Source: Ophioceras dolichostomum
Taxonomy: Eukaryota > Ascomycota > Sordariomycetes > Magnaporthales > Ophioceraceae
Direction: 5' to 3'
DNA: 64,000 nucleotides
Assembly: GCA_003049485.1 (NCBI GenBank)
Contig: PYST01000088.1
Coordinates: 1-64,000, forward strand
In this document: positions 48,171 to 59,918 of the stretch, piece after piece
Numbering within the stretch: the first letter of the stretch is position 1
How the letters are laid out: each line of letters starts with the position of its first letter
Translations under genes and position numbers: made by a program
Notes under the pieces: generated by a model
Databases searched by the model: none
Told to the model about the DNA's origin: nothing
What the model saw: the letters and a program-made list of their open reading frames with translations, nothing else

Positions 48171-49433
48171 CACAGCCAACGCCCAAATAACCTCCTCAAA
48201 CCAGCCCTTATTTACTCAATGCCTGACTGTGGCCTTACCTGTCGCCTGCCGCCGTGCTGCCTCATCCCTCACGCACGCACGGCATATGACCGGCTCCACC
48301 GCCCTCCTCCACCACCCTCCACCGTCCATCCGCTCGCAGCGACGTGGCTAGCCCGGGCGGAACAAACAAACCCTGCCCTGGCTCTGGTTGCCCTGCCTCG
48401 CGTTGTCCTACCTGCCACTCTCACGTCTGCATTGTGCGGGCGGTATGGGGCAGAACTGGCATCGCTTTATTGGTTGGTTGGGGTTGTTTGGTTTGGTTTT
48501 TGGTGGGTATCAAAAAATACACAATCGCAACGAGGAAAAAAAAAAAAGCAGCGCCCAGCATTAATTATCATCAATTTCCATTCTCTCTCGCTCCTATCTC
48601 TCCCTCTTTTCCGCTTCCCCTTCTCTCTTCAGCTTCATTCTGCAAGGTAGGTAGGTACCTAAGGACAACGACCGACCGACCGACCGGGAGGTGCCTAAGT
48701 CCTCCCTAATGAACAAGTGTTACAGACATAGACCACATAAAGGAGAAAAAAAAGAGGCAAAAAGGAATCTTCATAATGACGAATGACCAATCTACTGACT
48801 GAACTGACCGACTGACGGACGGACTATGCGGGTGCGCTAAGAAGGGGGATGGATGGACGGACGGGTTTAGGTAACGTGGTGGTATGGTGGTGGATGTTGG
48901 GGGGGGCCAGGCCTAGCGAAGAAGAGAAGAGAATAAAACAGATAGAGAAGATGATGATGCATCGAGGCCAAAAGACACGAACACAGAATCCTGAAAAAAA
49001 GCAGGAAAGTAAAAGGCAGAGAAAAAAAAACAGACAGAAAATTTAAAAGGCTGGCCGGCCCTCCACAGACTCTCCTCCATCAACCACTCCACCCTTCAAC
49101 ACGTCCTCTCTCTCCACCCCTTCTCCCTCTCCTAATTCACTCCTCATTTTTTCGTCTCGTCGTCTCCTGTAAACTCTAATATCGACTTGGGGCTACCTTC
49201 CATATGGGTTGCCTGGGGTGTAAAGAAAAAGGTATGGGTAGTGTACGTGTGTAGTAGTATCATAAGGATAATAGGGAAAAAATCGCCGTGACAACGTGCG
49301 TAAGAGCTCGAGACGGGCGGAGTAAGGTGAGTTGTGTGGAAAGGTGTATGTTGTTATGGGTATGTCGAATGTTGATATTTGTCAGGGGGCGGGAATGCAA
49401 CGCGTGCATGCAATACGTGCAGCGCATTTTGAT
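48171..49433. other. Gene-poor region before the second poly-C gap
   Basis: No coding region is supported; the short ORFs lack any conserved feature. Confidence 0.4.
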
Positions 49434-49493
49434 CCCCCCCCCCCCCNNNNNNNNNNNNNNNNNNNNNNNNNNNNNNNNNNNNNNNNCCCCCCC
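49434..49493. repeat. Second poly-C tract with an unresolved 40-base gap
   Basis: C run at 49434-49446, N at 49447-49486, C run at 49487-49493 followed by GGGGCCCC. It has the same structure as the gap near 34.8 kb. Confidence 0.95.
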
Positions 49494-49716
49494 GGGGCCC
49501 CGCCGCCGAAAGTTTGCTAGTATCGTTCCTTGCTGGAATGCCTTGGCATGGATGTGTTGGGTAGAGGGTAGGCGGGAACGTGTAACGTGTATGTGGTCGT
49601 GCTCAAATCATCCATGAAGCCGACGAGCAAAAACCGACCGGGATCGTTTGCTCTGGGTCCGGTCAACCACGTCCCCGATAAAATTCTTCCTCCACTCTGA
49701 GCGGCGAGCTTATGCT

Positions 49717-52700
49717 CTAGACAATAGATGAGGTAGTATTCTCGCTGCTGTCAAGCCTCGTCTCGCCCGACGGAGACGTGGACGGGGTCGGCATGATCTC
49801 ATTGCCGACTCCTCCGATGACGGCCGTGGTAGAAGAAGTAGTAGTGGAAGGCTGCGGCAGGGCATTCGTCGTCGTCGTAGTAGTAGGAGTCGTCTTCTCC
49901 TCTGCAGCGATATCGTTGGACGAAGAAGGCGGGGTGTTCGGGCGCTGCGGCTCGGTCTTCGTGGCGCCCGAGTCAGAAAGGGGCGAAGCCATGGGACGGG
50001 GAGCAGCGACGATAGGGCCGAGCGAAGAGACGATGGGCTGCTGCTGTTGCGCCTGTGGGACCGCGGTAGAGATGGTCTCGTTCTCGGCGGTCGGGTCATC
50101 AGTCATCTCGACGTCCTCGTCGTCGCAGGGCAGCGTCTCTTTGGCCGGAGGGCTAGCGGGCGCCTCGGGTTCGGTGGCAGGAGTCACCACGGGGATGTCC
50201 TCGGCCTCAGGGGTGGACTTCTCGGTGCCCTCGGTGAGCTGCGGGACAGCGGCGCCGGGGCTGTCGACCGGAGACGATGGGGCATGGACCAGAGTCGCGG
50301 TGGCGGAAGCCGTTCCGTCGTCGGCGTTGATCCGCTGCTCAAGCTCAGCCGCGACTTGCTTCATGCGGGCGAGCATGGCCTTGAGGCCCACCTTGTCATC
50401 CTGGGTCAAGGGGGCGTCGCTCTGCACCGTCATGGCGTTGCTGCGCGCCATCAGAGAGACGACGTTGTCGTCGGCACCGGCCATGAGCGCATCAATGAGC
50501 ATCTGGACATTGTCGTTGTCGCTGGCGGCTGAGTTGTTGTTGGCACTGGCGCTAGCAAATGAGGCCAGGTTGTGGGCAGCAAGGGCCTGGTCGATGAAGC
50601 GAGGGTCCGCCAGGCCAGAAGGGGCGGGCTGGATAGCTTGCACAGCCTCTGGAGCTTCGACGGGGGCAAGGGCTGCTTGGCAAGTAGTGAAGGTGCCCCT
50701 CTCAATAGCGCGTGTCGTAGCCTTGTTGTCACGGTTCACACGAGAGACGAAGTCCAGGATGATGCCGTCGGCCGGCAGCTTGTAAGGACGGCTATAGTCA
50801 GACAGCCGGGGGTCCGCGTCCAAGTCCACGTCGCCGTCCTCGTCGGTCGGGAAGTCGTCGTCGACGATCTCAATGTAGCCGTTGTTACGCAGGCCGCGAC
50901 TGTAGGCCTGCTCGATCGGGACGCTGTCCTTGACCTGGCGGTACCTGTGGGCAGGGGCCAGGACGCTAGGCATGGCGGCGAGGACGTCATCGACGTGAGC
51001 AGGGCACTTCCAAAGGCGCAAGACGGGAGGGTTCGCCATAGGCGGATCGAGGCAGTCGAGGTGCCACCAGAGACCGCAGACGCTGCACGGGATGATGGCG
51101 CGGTTGAACTCGGCCGACTGCTTGCACATGTGACAAATGGTCACCTTGTTGTCCGGGTCGCGAATCCGGAAGAAGTCTGGCAACTCCTCGAAGCCGGCAC
51201 CCCGCTTGCGCGTCTTGGACGTCGGCTGGGGAATGTCCTCGTACTCGCCATCGGGACCAGTGCGGACACCAACAAAGAAGTCCTTGACATCGAGTGGGAG
51301 ACGGAAGGCGCTAGAGTTCTTGGTATCGAGGTCGTGCATGAGGTGGCGGAGGGGTCCGCCACGACGAGACGTCAAGGCTCCGCCGACCACGCCGCGCTCG
51401 GTGAGACACACGTTACAGAACCACTCGTCCGGCAGGTTGGGCGGGCGCAGAGGCGGGTCCACGCATCGGAAGTGGAATGAGCGCGAGCATGTCTCGCAGC
51501 AGACCAGCTCGCCATTGCCGCCACACGACGCACAGTAGTCGTCGTTCTCATCCTGCAGCCATGGTAGCCATGAGAGGTTAGTAAGTAACTCCTGAGTGAT
51601 GGAATAGAAGGGAGGAAGTAGGGGACAGGGCCATACTCCATTGTTAGAGGCTCCATTGGGAGCAGGACTGCTGCGCTCGCCGCTGGGACGGGGCATTCCG
51701 GCAGAAGGGCCGGTCTTGCGCTTCATAGGTCTGGTAATCACAGTGGTTAGCGGAACTGATGGTAAATACATCGTAAATGCGTTGTATCGTAATGGCGACG
51801 GCGACAGCGATGGAGTCGGCAGAGGCGAGCATGGTGCGAGGCTTGCGGGTAGCTTGAAATTTGCCTACTGCCTCACTCGTCCTTTGTCCCTCCCGTCCTT
51901 TGCCTCTTCGCCTTGTGCGCTGCGCAGGCTGTGTGCGTGTGCGACGGCGGGAGGGAACATGTGACTAGCGAGCGACGCCCAGTTCAAACTTCCAGACAGA
52001 CACACACACGCAAACACATGTGCACTTGCACACGAACTGCCAGACATGTAGCGACAGAATGCCTTCTCGAAGCCGCTACCACAAAGGCTAGGCAGACGCG
52101 AGTGCGTGCGTAAGGGACGCCCCCCCCAAAAAGGGCATGCAAAAAGAAAAAAAAGCATCATGTCGGAAAGTAGAAACCGCAGAGAAAAAATCCAAGGTGA
52201 GAGGACGAAAGGGAGGAACTTACGAATTCTTGACCCTAAGGCCGGTGCGGGCCTTCTTGGCAGGGCGAGCGCCCGGAATCGGAGTGCTGGCGCGCGAGTC
52301 AACGGCCGACGAGGGGGTCGGGACGTTGAGGACCGGGAAGGAAGACGGCGTCGGCGACGCGGCGACGGCGGCAGCGGTGGCGGCAGCGGCGGTGACCGAG
52401 ACCGAGTCGTCCTCCAACTCCTCGTGAGACCGCTTGCGGGCGGAGCGGGTGCTGCTGCGCAGCGCCTGTTGGGCCTGCTGGTGCGCGGCGCGCGGCCGAC
52501 GCAGCTGCACACCGCTAGATGGAGTAGTGGCCGCCGCCATGTTGTTGGCGGCGACAGGCGCGGACGCCGCGACATCCACGGCGCCGGCGACAGACGAAGC
52601 AGCGGCTCCCTGGTGGTGGTGGTGCTGCTGCAACGTTGAGACGACTGCCTCCAGGCGGGCGGAGCTCTCGGGATTGTTGTCGAGGCTGGTAGTGATCTTG

Positions 52701-53647
52701 CGGGCCTCCCGACGCAGCTTCAAGTCTGGATCCTCCTCAGAGACGGCCGGGAATCTGCTGGGGAAGCTGGCGACTGCGAAATCAGTGGTCGGGCCGGCCG
52801 GCGACAATGATCTATTGTTGTTGTTGTGGTTCGCGCTGGCGTCCTTGTCCTTGGGCTCCCTGTTTCTGGCTCCCCTCCTGACGGCCACAGGGGCAGGGGC
52901 AGGGGCAGCAGATCGAGTAGATTTTGACTTGACAGCCCCGGTGTGAGATTCAGTTGTTGATGCGGCAGCGTCGGCAGCGGCAGCGTGGTTGGCGTTGCTG
53001 CTGCTGGTGTTGGAAGATGGAGGAGAGTTAGGCGACGCGAAGTTGGGGGTGAGCGTGGCAGTCGGGGTGGGTGTGGGAGTGGGCGTGGGCGAAGCTTTGC
53101 CGGTCCTTTTGCCCAGCGCAGCGGACCTTCGGGTGGTTTTGATTGGCTGAGACGCCACTGCCCGCGTTTTGCTGGTGGACTCGGCGTCCGCCACACCAGT
53201 GTTGCCAGCACCAGCGGCACCAGCGGTGCCAGCACGATTAGCAGAAAGAACACCATCAGCGATAGAAGCGTGCGCCGATTGAGAAGGAGAAGAGCCAGTG
53301 GCCGCGAGCAGGCGGGCAGTTGCAGCCGCAGAAGCGCGACCAGCAACCCTGGTTCGCCGTCCGGCAAGCGGAGACGACTGTGCCGCCGACGGGGCAGATG
53401 GTGAGCTCGCACCTGGCTGTTTGCCACCAAACACCTCATCTTCATCTTCGTCCTCAGCCAGGCTTGATGGGGCCGAGGAAAGGGACGATGTGCTGTCGGG
53501 CGTGGACACACGCTTGCTCTTACGCGATGAGGGTGTCGCAACAGCGCTCAGACCACCATTCATGGCCGCTGCCGCACCTGCATTCTTGGTGGGCGTTTTG
53601 CCCTTGGGCGATTTCGATTTCTTATTACGCGACGCACTCGCACCAGT

Positions 53648-53680
<33 letters not shown>

Positions 53681-54964
53681 GGTGGCCTTGGGCGTCGTGT
53701 CTGGTGGAGTCGTGTCCTTGACGACTTTGCGCTTCTTATTAATGTGCGCATCCGCAGCGTCTTCTTGCTGATCCTCCTGCTCACGGTCGGCAATCTCTGA
53801 GGTGGCGGCTTCCTCAAAAACCGGGCTTGGCACCTTCAGCGTGACCAGGTGGCGGTAAGGCGCCGCCATCGGCTTGTGCGGCGGCGGGCGAGAATTCGTC
53901 GGGGGCTGCACGAAGAAGTAGCAGGCCCGGTTGTCGTCCCCGCCTTCCGCCTTCTTCTCGTAGACGAGCTGGACGAACTCGGCCGCCATTTCCGGGCTGG
54001 CCGTTTGAGCGAAGATCTGGTCCATCACGTCCATGATGTGCATGTTGGTCATGTTCTCGTCGTAGATTGTGCGCAGTGCCCACGCGGTGCTGTACCGGAA
54101 ATGACTGAGCGCCTCCCGCACGGCGATCTTCACCACCTCGCCGACCCGGAAGACCAGTTCCGGGTTCAGCGGGATGGCAGCTTGGGGCTCAGGCATGCTG
54201 TTGCTGGTTTTGGCGTTGCTGGTGCTAGCACCGTTGCCGATTGGGGCGAAGCTGGAGATACCGTTTGAAGTGTTGCTGTTGCTGCCTTGGGCGACGGGTG
54301 TGGAGCCGTTCGAGTTGCCGATGCCCGCGTTGCAGCTGCCCTGCTGAGCTTTGTTGGTGGGCGTGCTGATCGCCGAAGTTTGGGCAGGGCCTGAACTCTG
54401 ACGAGCATGGGTCTTGCGCAGATTGATCTTCACGCGTGAGGAGCTGACTGGTTTGGGTTCATAGTCGGCGTCGTCGTCCTTGGACATCGCCGAACGCCGT
54501 GCGGTCGGCGTCTGCTTGGGAGACACGGGCTCCGCAACCTGCCCTGAAGAATCCGAGTCGACAAAATTGGTGTCGGCCTCTGGCTCGACTTCTGGTGCCG
54601 ATATCTCTGGAGCCTCTGGCTTCTGAGGGGGAGCCGGGGTCTCGGCGGGCTGCGCGGCAGGCTCCCGCTTCTTGAAGATAATTCGGGGCCGGTGAGGCGC
54701 ATCCTGGCCATGACCCTTGCGGGACGCTGCCGCCTTAGGTAGAGTGCCCAAAGGCGCCATGTTCTCGACCACGCCGTGGCGGATCAATCCTGCCTCCTGA
54801 TAACTGGCTTTGCTCTGTACAGGAGGCTCGAGCCACTTTTCCATAAATCGCTTCGAGCTCTCTGTGCCGTTGGCTTTTGTTGTATCTGACGATGCCGCGG
54901 TGCCTTGCTGTGGGCTGGAAAATCTTGAGCGCGTGGAGGAGGCGCGAGTGTTGGCGGAAATCAT
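49717..54964 (-). CDS. rco1: Rco1-like double PHD-finger protein (Rpd3S-type histone deacetylase complex)
   Basis: Exons 54964-52224, 51730-51637 and 51552-49717; introns of 493 and 84 nt; 1556 aa. The first exon ends in a GTAAGT donor that would otherwise read as a stop. The acceptor at 51731 has a CTAAC branch site, and the join gives LRVKNSPMKRKTG, a conserved fungal junction. The second intron is in frame without stops; splicing yields NNGDENDDYCASCGG. The N-terminus carries the conserved block LIRHGVVENMAPLGTLPK, followed by long disordered Ser/Ala/Pro regions. PHD1 (C4HC3) starts at about C951 and PHD2 spans about 1085-1130 (CHMCKQ, CSVCGLWWHLDC, WKCPAH). Rco1 is a subunit of Rpd3S, which with Eaf3 reads nucleosomes and deacetylates transcribed chromatin. 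The start ATG has A at -3; the frame is open 142 codons further upstream. Confidence 0.87.
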
Positions 54965-56636
54965 GGTGGGAGAAGTAAGGAGAGAGAGTGCAGAGAAAGT
55001 TCGTTGTTCCGCGATTATAACTTGAGGCGCCCCCCTTCCCTCTGTGGGTGGTGGCGGCAGCTCGGCACCCTCTCCCTCTGCAAATATGTGACTGCGCGCG
55101 CGAGAAAAAAAGGTTAGCATGCGAAAAGTAACTTTGAGGGGCTTTTGAAAGTTACCTCTCTTTGTGTTCAAGTCATTTATCGACCGTAGGGTTGAGAAAT
55201 GTCGCGTCGATTCGGGTGTTCTTGAACGCGTGCAGTCGGGTCGGGGTGACTGCTTTTTGGGTGGTAGGGGGAAAAAAGGGTTGAGCTTGGGTCGGCAGAC
55301 GGGGCTTTTGGGAGGGTCCCAGTCGACGGAGCTTAGTGAACGGCCAGGGGGTTGCAGTCGCTGCCAGCTGGGCCAACTGGAGTGTGCCACCCACGCTGAT
55401 TTCCGCTCAATAGGGCACCCACGTCAGTCCCCTGACTGGCCTGACAACAACGCTCTTCTTGATGATTCTGTCTTTGCTTCTTGTGCAGTCAATCTGCCTT
55501 TCTGTGAAGTAGCTCGCGATGGCGTCTTCTTGCCAAACCGCTCCAGGCGCGGGCGAAGACGAGTGCGAACTTCTGTTGCTGTTGTTGTTGAACTGTAGCT
55601 TGATTGTGGTGCAAGGAGTAGCACTGCTGAGAACTCATCACACCCCGTGCTGGCGCCTCTTTTTTTTTTCTCAGCCAACTTAACTCGTTTTCTGCTTTTG
55701 AGGAAAGAGCGACCCACGAACCTTCTTCACCTCTTGCTATTGTGGACGTTTGCTTGCTGCCTACTGTCTGCCTATTGCTGCTATTGTTCTGCTCTATTGT
55801 CTGTTCTTCTATTCTATTCACCGTCTGGCTCCCCCATTGTTCTTTATTCAGACTTCGGACGACGGGACCGGCCTCCCACAACAATAAGACTCGACCCCTG
55901 ACAGCTGGCTGATAGCTGTTGCCCTTGGAACAGGCTTTGAGACCTCCCGAATTTCTGTCACAGGAATTTCAGGGGTGGCCGGCCAGGTGAACTCCCGTAG
56001 TGCAAGTATTGCTTTTTCTGTGATATCTACGGTTTCTCTTTCTTCTTGATTCCATCCCCTTCTTTCTTCGTTCTTACAGTCACATCAGATGGTTACCCTT
56101 TCATCCAATATGCCTATACGGTATTCTCAGCAGGCGGGGGTCCGGACGCCTTCTTATTCAGCTGATCAACAGCCCGCCTAGCTCTGTTCTGCTCTGCGTT
56201 GTTTTTTATTGTCTGCAGGTCCTAATGAGCTAAAGAATAGATAGGCGGCAGGTAGGAGTAGCCTTTCACTACCGCACACCATGCTTCAAGCGAAGAAAGC
56301 CGAAGAGATAATGAGGGGGGCGGGCTATCGTTGCTCGTTCCTTGGAATTTTTTTTTTCTCGGCCAGTTTGTGCATTTTCTCTCTGGGCCCCCCACAGCAA
56401 TAATACCTTTATCGTTCCCTACCTTGTGCCAGCTCCTGGTCACACCGCAAGACCCCTCAGTGTGCACATCAACAGGATGGGTGCCAGATGGGTGGTGCCG
56501 GACACAACGGTCAACCACCTCGCACGTCAGCCCACAATAAGCAGGTGATCAGGGTGCCGCCTTCGTCCCGTCCCTGATCATGTTGAATAGCAGCATCAGG
56601 GGCCTAGCAGAGCAATCAGATCGACTAGACAAATAC
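54965..56636. other. Intergenic: Rco1-like promoter and EBP1-like 3' flank
   Basis: No separate gene is supported. The frame of the Rco1-like gene stays open up to 55390, but that extension lacks conserved sequence and is probably 5' UTR or promoter. Confidence 0.5.
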
Positions 56637-58420
56637 CTACTCGTCGTCGCTGTCATCGTCGTCGTCGTCCTCTTCCTCCTTTGCCGCCGCCTTCTTTGCA
56701 GGCTTCTTCTTCTTGTTCTTCTTCTTGTTTCCAGTGTTACGGGACAGTGGCTGCTCAAGAATCTTCAGGATCTCCTCATCCGTTATCTTCTTGTCGGTCT
56801 TGAACTTGCTGAGATCCAACGCTGGCGGGCCGCCGAGTTTGGTGATGCCATTCTTGGTGATGGCTGAAAATTCGTTGCATTGGTCAGCGCCGCCGGGTCG
56901 CGACATGAACACAAGGGAGGGAAAGGATACAGAAAGCATGCCGGACAACAAAGCTCACGCTCTCGAAAACCCGAGATTGAGGTAGGAAGCAAGAAACTTA
57001 CCAAGAGTAGTGAGCAGCCTGGCGACGGGCGCTCCGTCCTTGTCGCCCACGAGCTCGTATTGGCGGAAGACGTTGCCGCGAACGCACTCGACGACGCCAG
57101 ACTTGGCGTCTCGCTCGTCTTCCAACTGCCTTAGGCTGAAGGGGAAAGTGCCGAACTTCTTCTGCACCTCCGACAGGATCTTGCGCGACGTTGGCCGCTT
57201 CAGGCCGTAAGTTGTGGTGGTGCGGCGGTGCAGAGTGGCCCTCTGGTCTAGCTGCTTCACCTTGCCGGTCCCCATGCTCATGCCCATCTCGACGCCCCAG
57301 ACCTCGCCGACCTCGGGCACGCCTTCGCCCTTGGCGCCCTCGCCTGGCGCAATGACGATCTTCTTCTTGCCTTCGATCTCGTTGCGGTCGAAGACCCACG
57401 AGGTCGTGCTCTCGACCAGGTTACAGTCGTAGGCTTTGGCCACCTTCTCCAGCAACGAGGTGATCTTGGACTGTGTCGGAGGCTTGGCCGCCGCGGCCTT
57501 AGCCTTCTCCTCATCCGTGCCCTGGGCCAGAAGCCCCGGCGGAATCATGAGGCGCAAGAGAAGCTCGTTCGCATAGTGAGTCGCCAAAATGAGGTCAGCG
57601 GGCTTGCCGGAGATGACACCGGCCGCCTTGTCTTCGGCAGGCACGAGGATGGTGTCGCACACGATCGAACCGAAGCCATCGATCTGCGCGCCGAGTTGGA
57701 TCTTGACGGGTTCGCCGGCTTGAAGCTCGGTGGCGGCCTCGGCCTCGTCCGATTTGAGTGGGGTGTAGGGGGTCACATAGGAGCTGGGAGAAACCGTGGT
57801 TGGGTGGGAGAATCCTGATGGGTGTATAGTCTGGTGTTAGCGCAAAGTGACGCCAACTCTGCTGTAGGTGGCAGTAGCAGAAGGAAAAAGGCAGTGAGCA
57901 GGGAGAAGCGAAGCAGAGAGCAGCGATAGCCGGCTTCCATGACTTGTCGGAGACACGATGGAAAGTAGGACTGACCCTTCGTGATCTTCTTCCCACGGTA
58001 GACCTTTGCAACCTCCTCCTCGATGAGCTTGTCGCCCTTCTCGCAGATGTCGGTAATCTTGGCACTGGCAACGCAGAGCCCGGCAACAGCGGCGAGGACC
58101 TTCTCGGAGATCTGAGCGGCGGTCTTGTACTTGGTGAGGGTGTCGGGGTTGTTCAGGGTGTAGTCTAACAAGGGTATCAGTAGCTGGTTCGTGGCTATCG
58201 GCGGACGGCAAAAGCGATGTCACTGGGGATGGTTCTGTGAAGGCGAAAGGACGCGACGGCGACGACTCGGGCAACGGGGTAACGGCGGCGACAGTGGTGA
58301 GGCGTGTGGGACAGGCGCAGACTTTGCAGGAGCCGCGAAGCATGTGCAGAGAAGTGAGGTGGATGGGGAGGAGGATGGGAGAGGATGGAGCTGACCAATT
58401 TCCTTCTCCTCGGTCGCCAT
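56637..58420 (-). CDS. EBP1/Cdb4-like protein, non-peptidase M24 fold
   Basis: Exons 58420-58396, 58164-57976, 57814-57002 and 56863-56637; introns of 231, 161 and 138 nt; 417 aa. The spliced start reads MATEEKEIDYTLNN, then DTLTKYKTAAQI, matching the human EBP1 (PA2G4) and fission-yeast Cdb4 family, whose length is close to 400. The fold is that of methionine aminopeptidase, but residues normally binding metal are replaced: KIQLG has Gln where peptidases have Asp, and GSIVCDT has Val at the second Asp position. The C-terminal tail is a Lys run (KKKNKKKK) followed by an Asp/Glu run, as in EBP1, where the basic tail binds RNA and ribosomes near the nascent-chain exit. A role in ribosome association or biogenesis is likely. 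Two donors are GTCAGC and GTCAGT rather than GTRAGT. Confidence 0.93.
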
Positions 58421-59918
58421 TCTTGCTATTTGTCTGTTTGCTTGTCGCAGGTGTTTCTTGTAAAAGATAAACCGGCTGTCAGGTCGAGGTCGATTTTACA
58501 CTCGCAATGGTCGTGTGAGGAACTTAACCAAGATCGAGGGGAGCGTTGTATTTATGTGAGGGAGGGGGGAGGAGGGAGGAGATGAGGGGTAGTGACGGAG
58601 CTGGGCTAGCAATAGCAGGTATTTTGGGCCAGGGAGAGCTATTTCCGCCAAAATAGCGGGGGAGGGGAATTCTGTGCGTCGACGCTGCAGGTTCGATTCT
58701 GGCTGTCATGGAAGTCCACTGTCCCGGTGTCCATCCACTTTGCAGGCAGGGAACCTGTGTTTTACGGATTTTTATTAGCTCTCAACTAGACCGTCATCTC
58801 ACCACAACTTGACCACCTATGATCTGCTCTTGGACTTTGTGTCACTCCACTGGCACTGGCACAACCCGATGGAAACCCGCACGCGCCATGGCGGTTTCGA
58901 GTCAGTCTCACGGTTCGTTGACGATTCTTGCCGTCTTTCACCAAACTCGGATGAGCTCGTCTAGGTAAGTGACAAGCTTCCTCGAGGTCCCAGTGACGAG
59001 ATGCTCGCGTTCGTTCTGGGAGAGCCGTTTAACGGAACAATGTGACGTCCTTTCAGCCGTTTCCAGACCTGCAAGAGTACGAGCTCACACTTTGATTATC
59101 AAAACTTGGCCTGAGGCTTCGCGCTTTCGAAGCTATTGACGCCTGAGACTGGTTCGTTCATGTTCGGTGTCTGGCTCTTTGGACACGCCGCGCCGGCCCG
59201 AGTGCCGGAATATCTACCCGGTAGATGGAAGGGTACCTTCAACCTTGGCCCCGATATACTCCATAATTCATTGTCCAAGGGACAATCTGAACGAACCTAG
59301 AATATCGCAGCATGAAAAGAGAACTGGAATGGGTGGGAGAAAGCCTAGAGCTGTCTGTCAGTAAACGCATGTTTTCACATTGAATGGCATTGTCCGGTTC
59401 AACAATCCCTGATGTTGCCTCCGAGCTCTCCTGAAAATCCAAACCAGGGTTGCCTGATAATGCGGTACATCCTCAGCCCAGGTTGCAATGCTGAAATATG
59501 AGTACTCCACTATCGCGCCGGATTTTCCTGATGCCTGCCCCCTGCTCCAGCCTCGACCTCCGCCGCCAAGCCTCCGACAGTAAGCCTTTCGCAACGCGGC
59601 GTGGATGGAAAGGAGCGCGACTGCCAGCGAGTTTTTGCAGCCTCCGCCATCGCCCATCGTCTCATCGCATCGCTCCTCGTGCTCTACCGCAAACATTGCA
59701 TCGCGACAGGAGCGGGCGACGAGGTGAACAGCCTCATTAGCTGTCGTCGCATCACTGCGGCGACATTGGCTTCCAGAAGAGCTCATTTTCAATTATCTCT
59801 TGAGACGTGTCGAGCTCGTAGAGCGCCTCATTCGTCATCAGTTCTTCGACGCTTCGTTTCTTGATCTCTTGATTTCTCTTTGCTTCTCTTTGCTCTCAAC
59901 GCTGTCTTCGGCCTTGCA
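58421..59918. other. Divergent intergenic region EBP1-like / SNF5
   Basis: About 1.5 kb with no supported gene. A box-B-like sequence near 58690 was checked and is not a tRNA. Confidence 0.5.

Noticed and set aside
54965..55390. 142-codon N-terminal extension of the RCO1-like protein
   Set aside because: The frame is open but the sequence is not protein-like. The ATG at 54964 has a strong context and starts the conserved N-terminus.
58660..58720. tRNA-like box B (GGTTCGATTCT)
   Set aside because: The flanking bases do not form a T stem, and no acceptor stem or box A could be placed.
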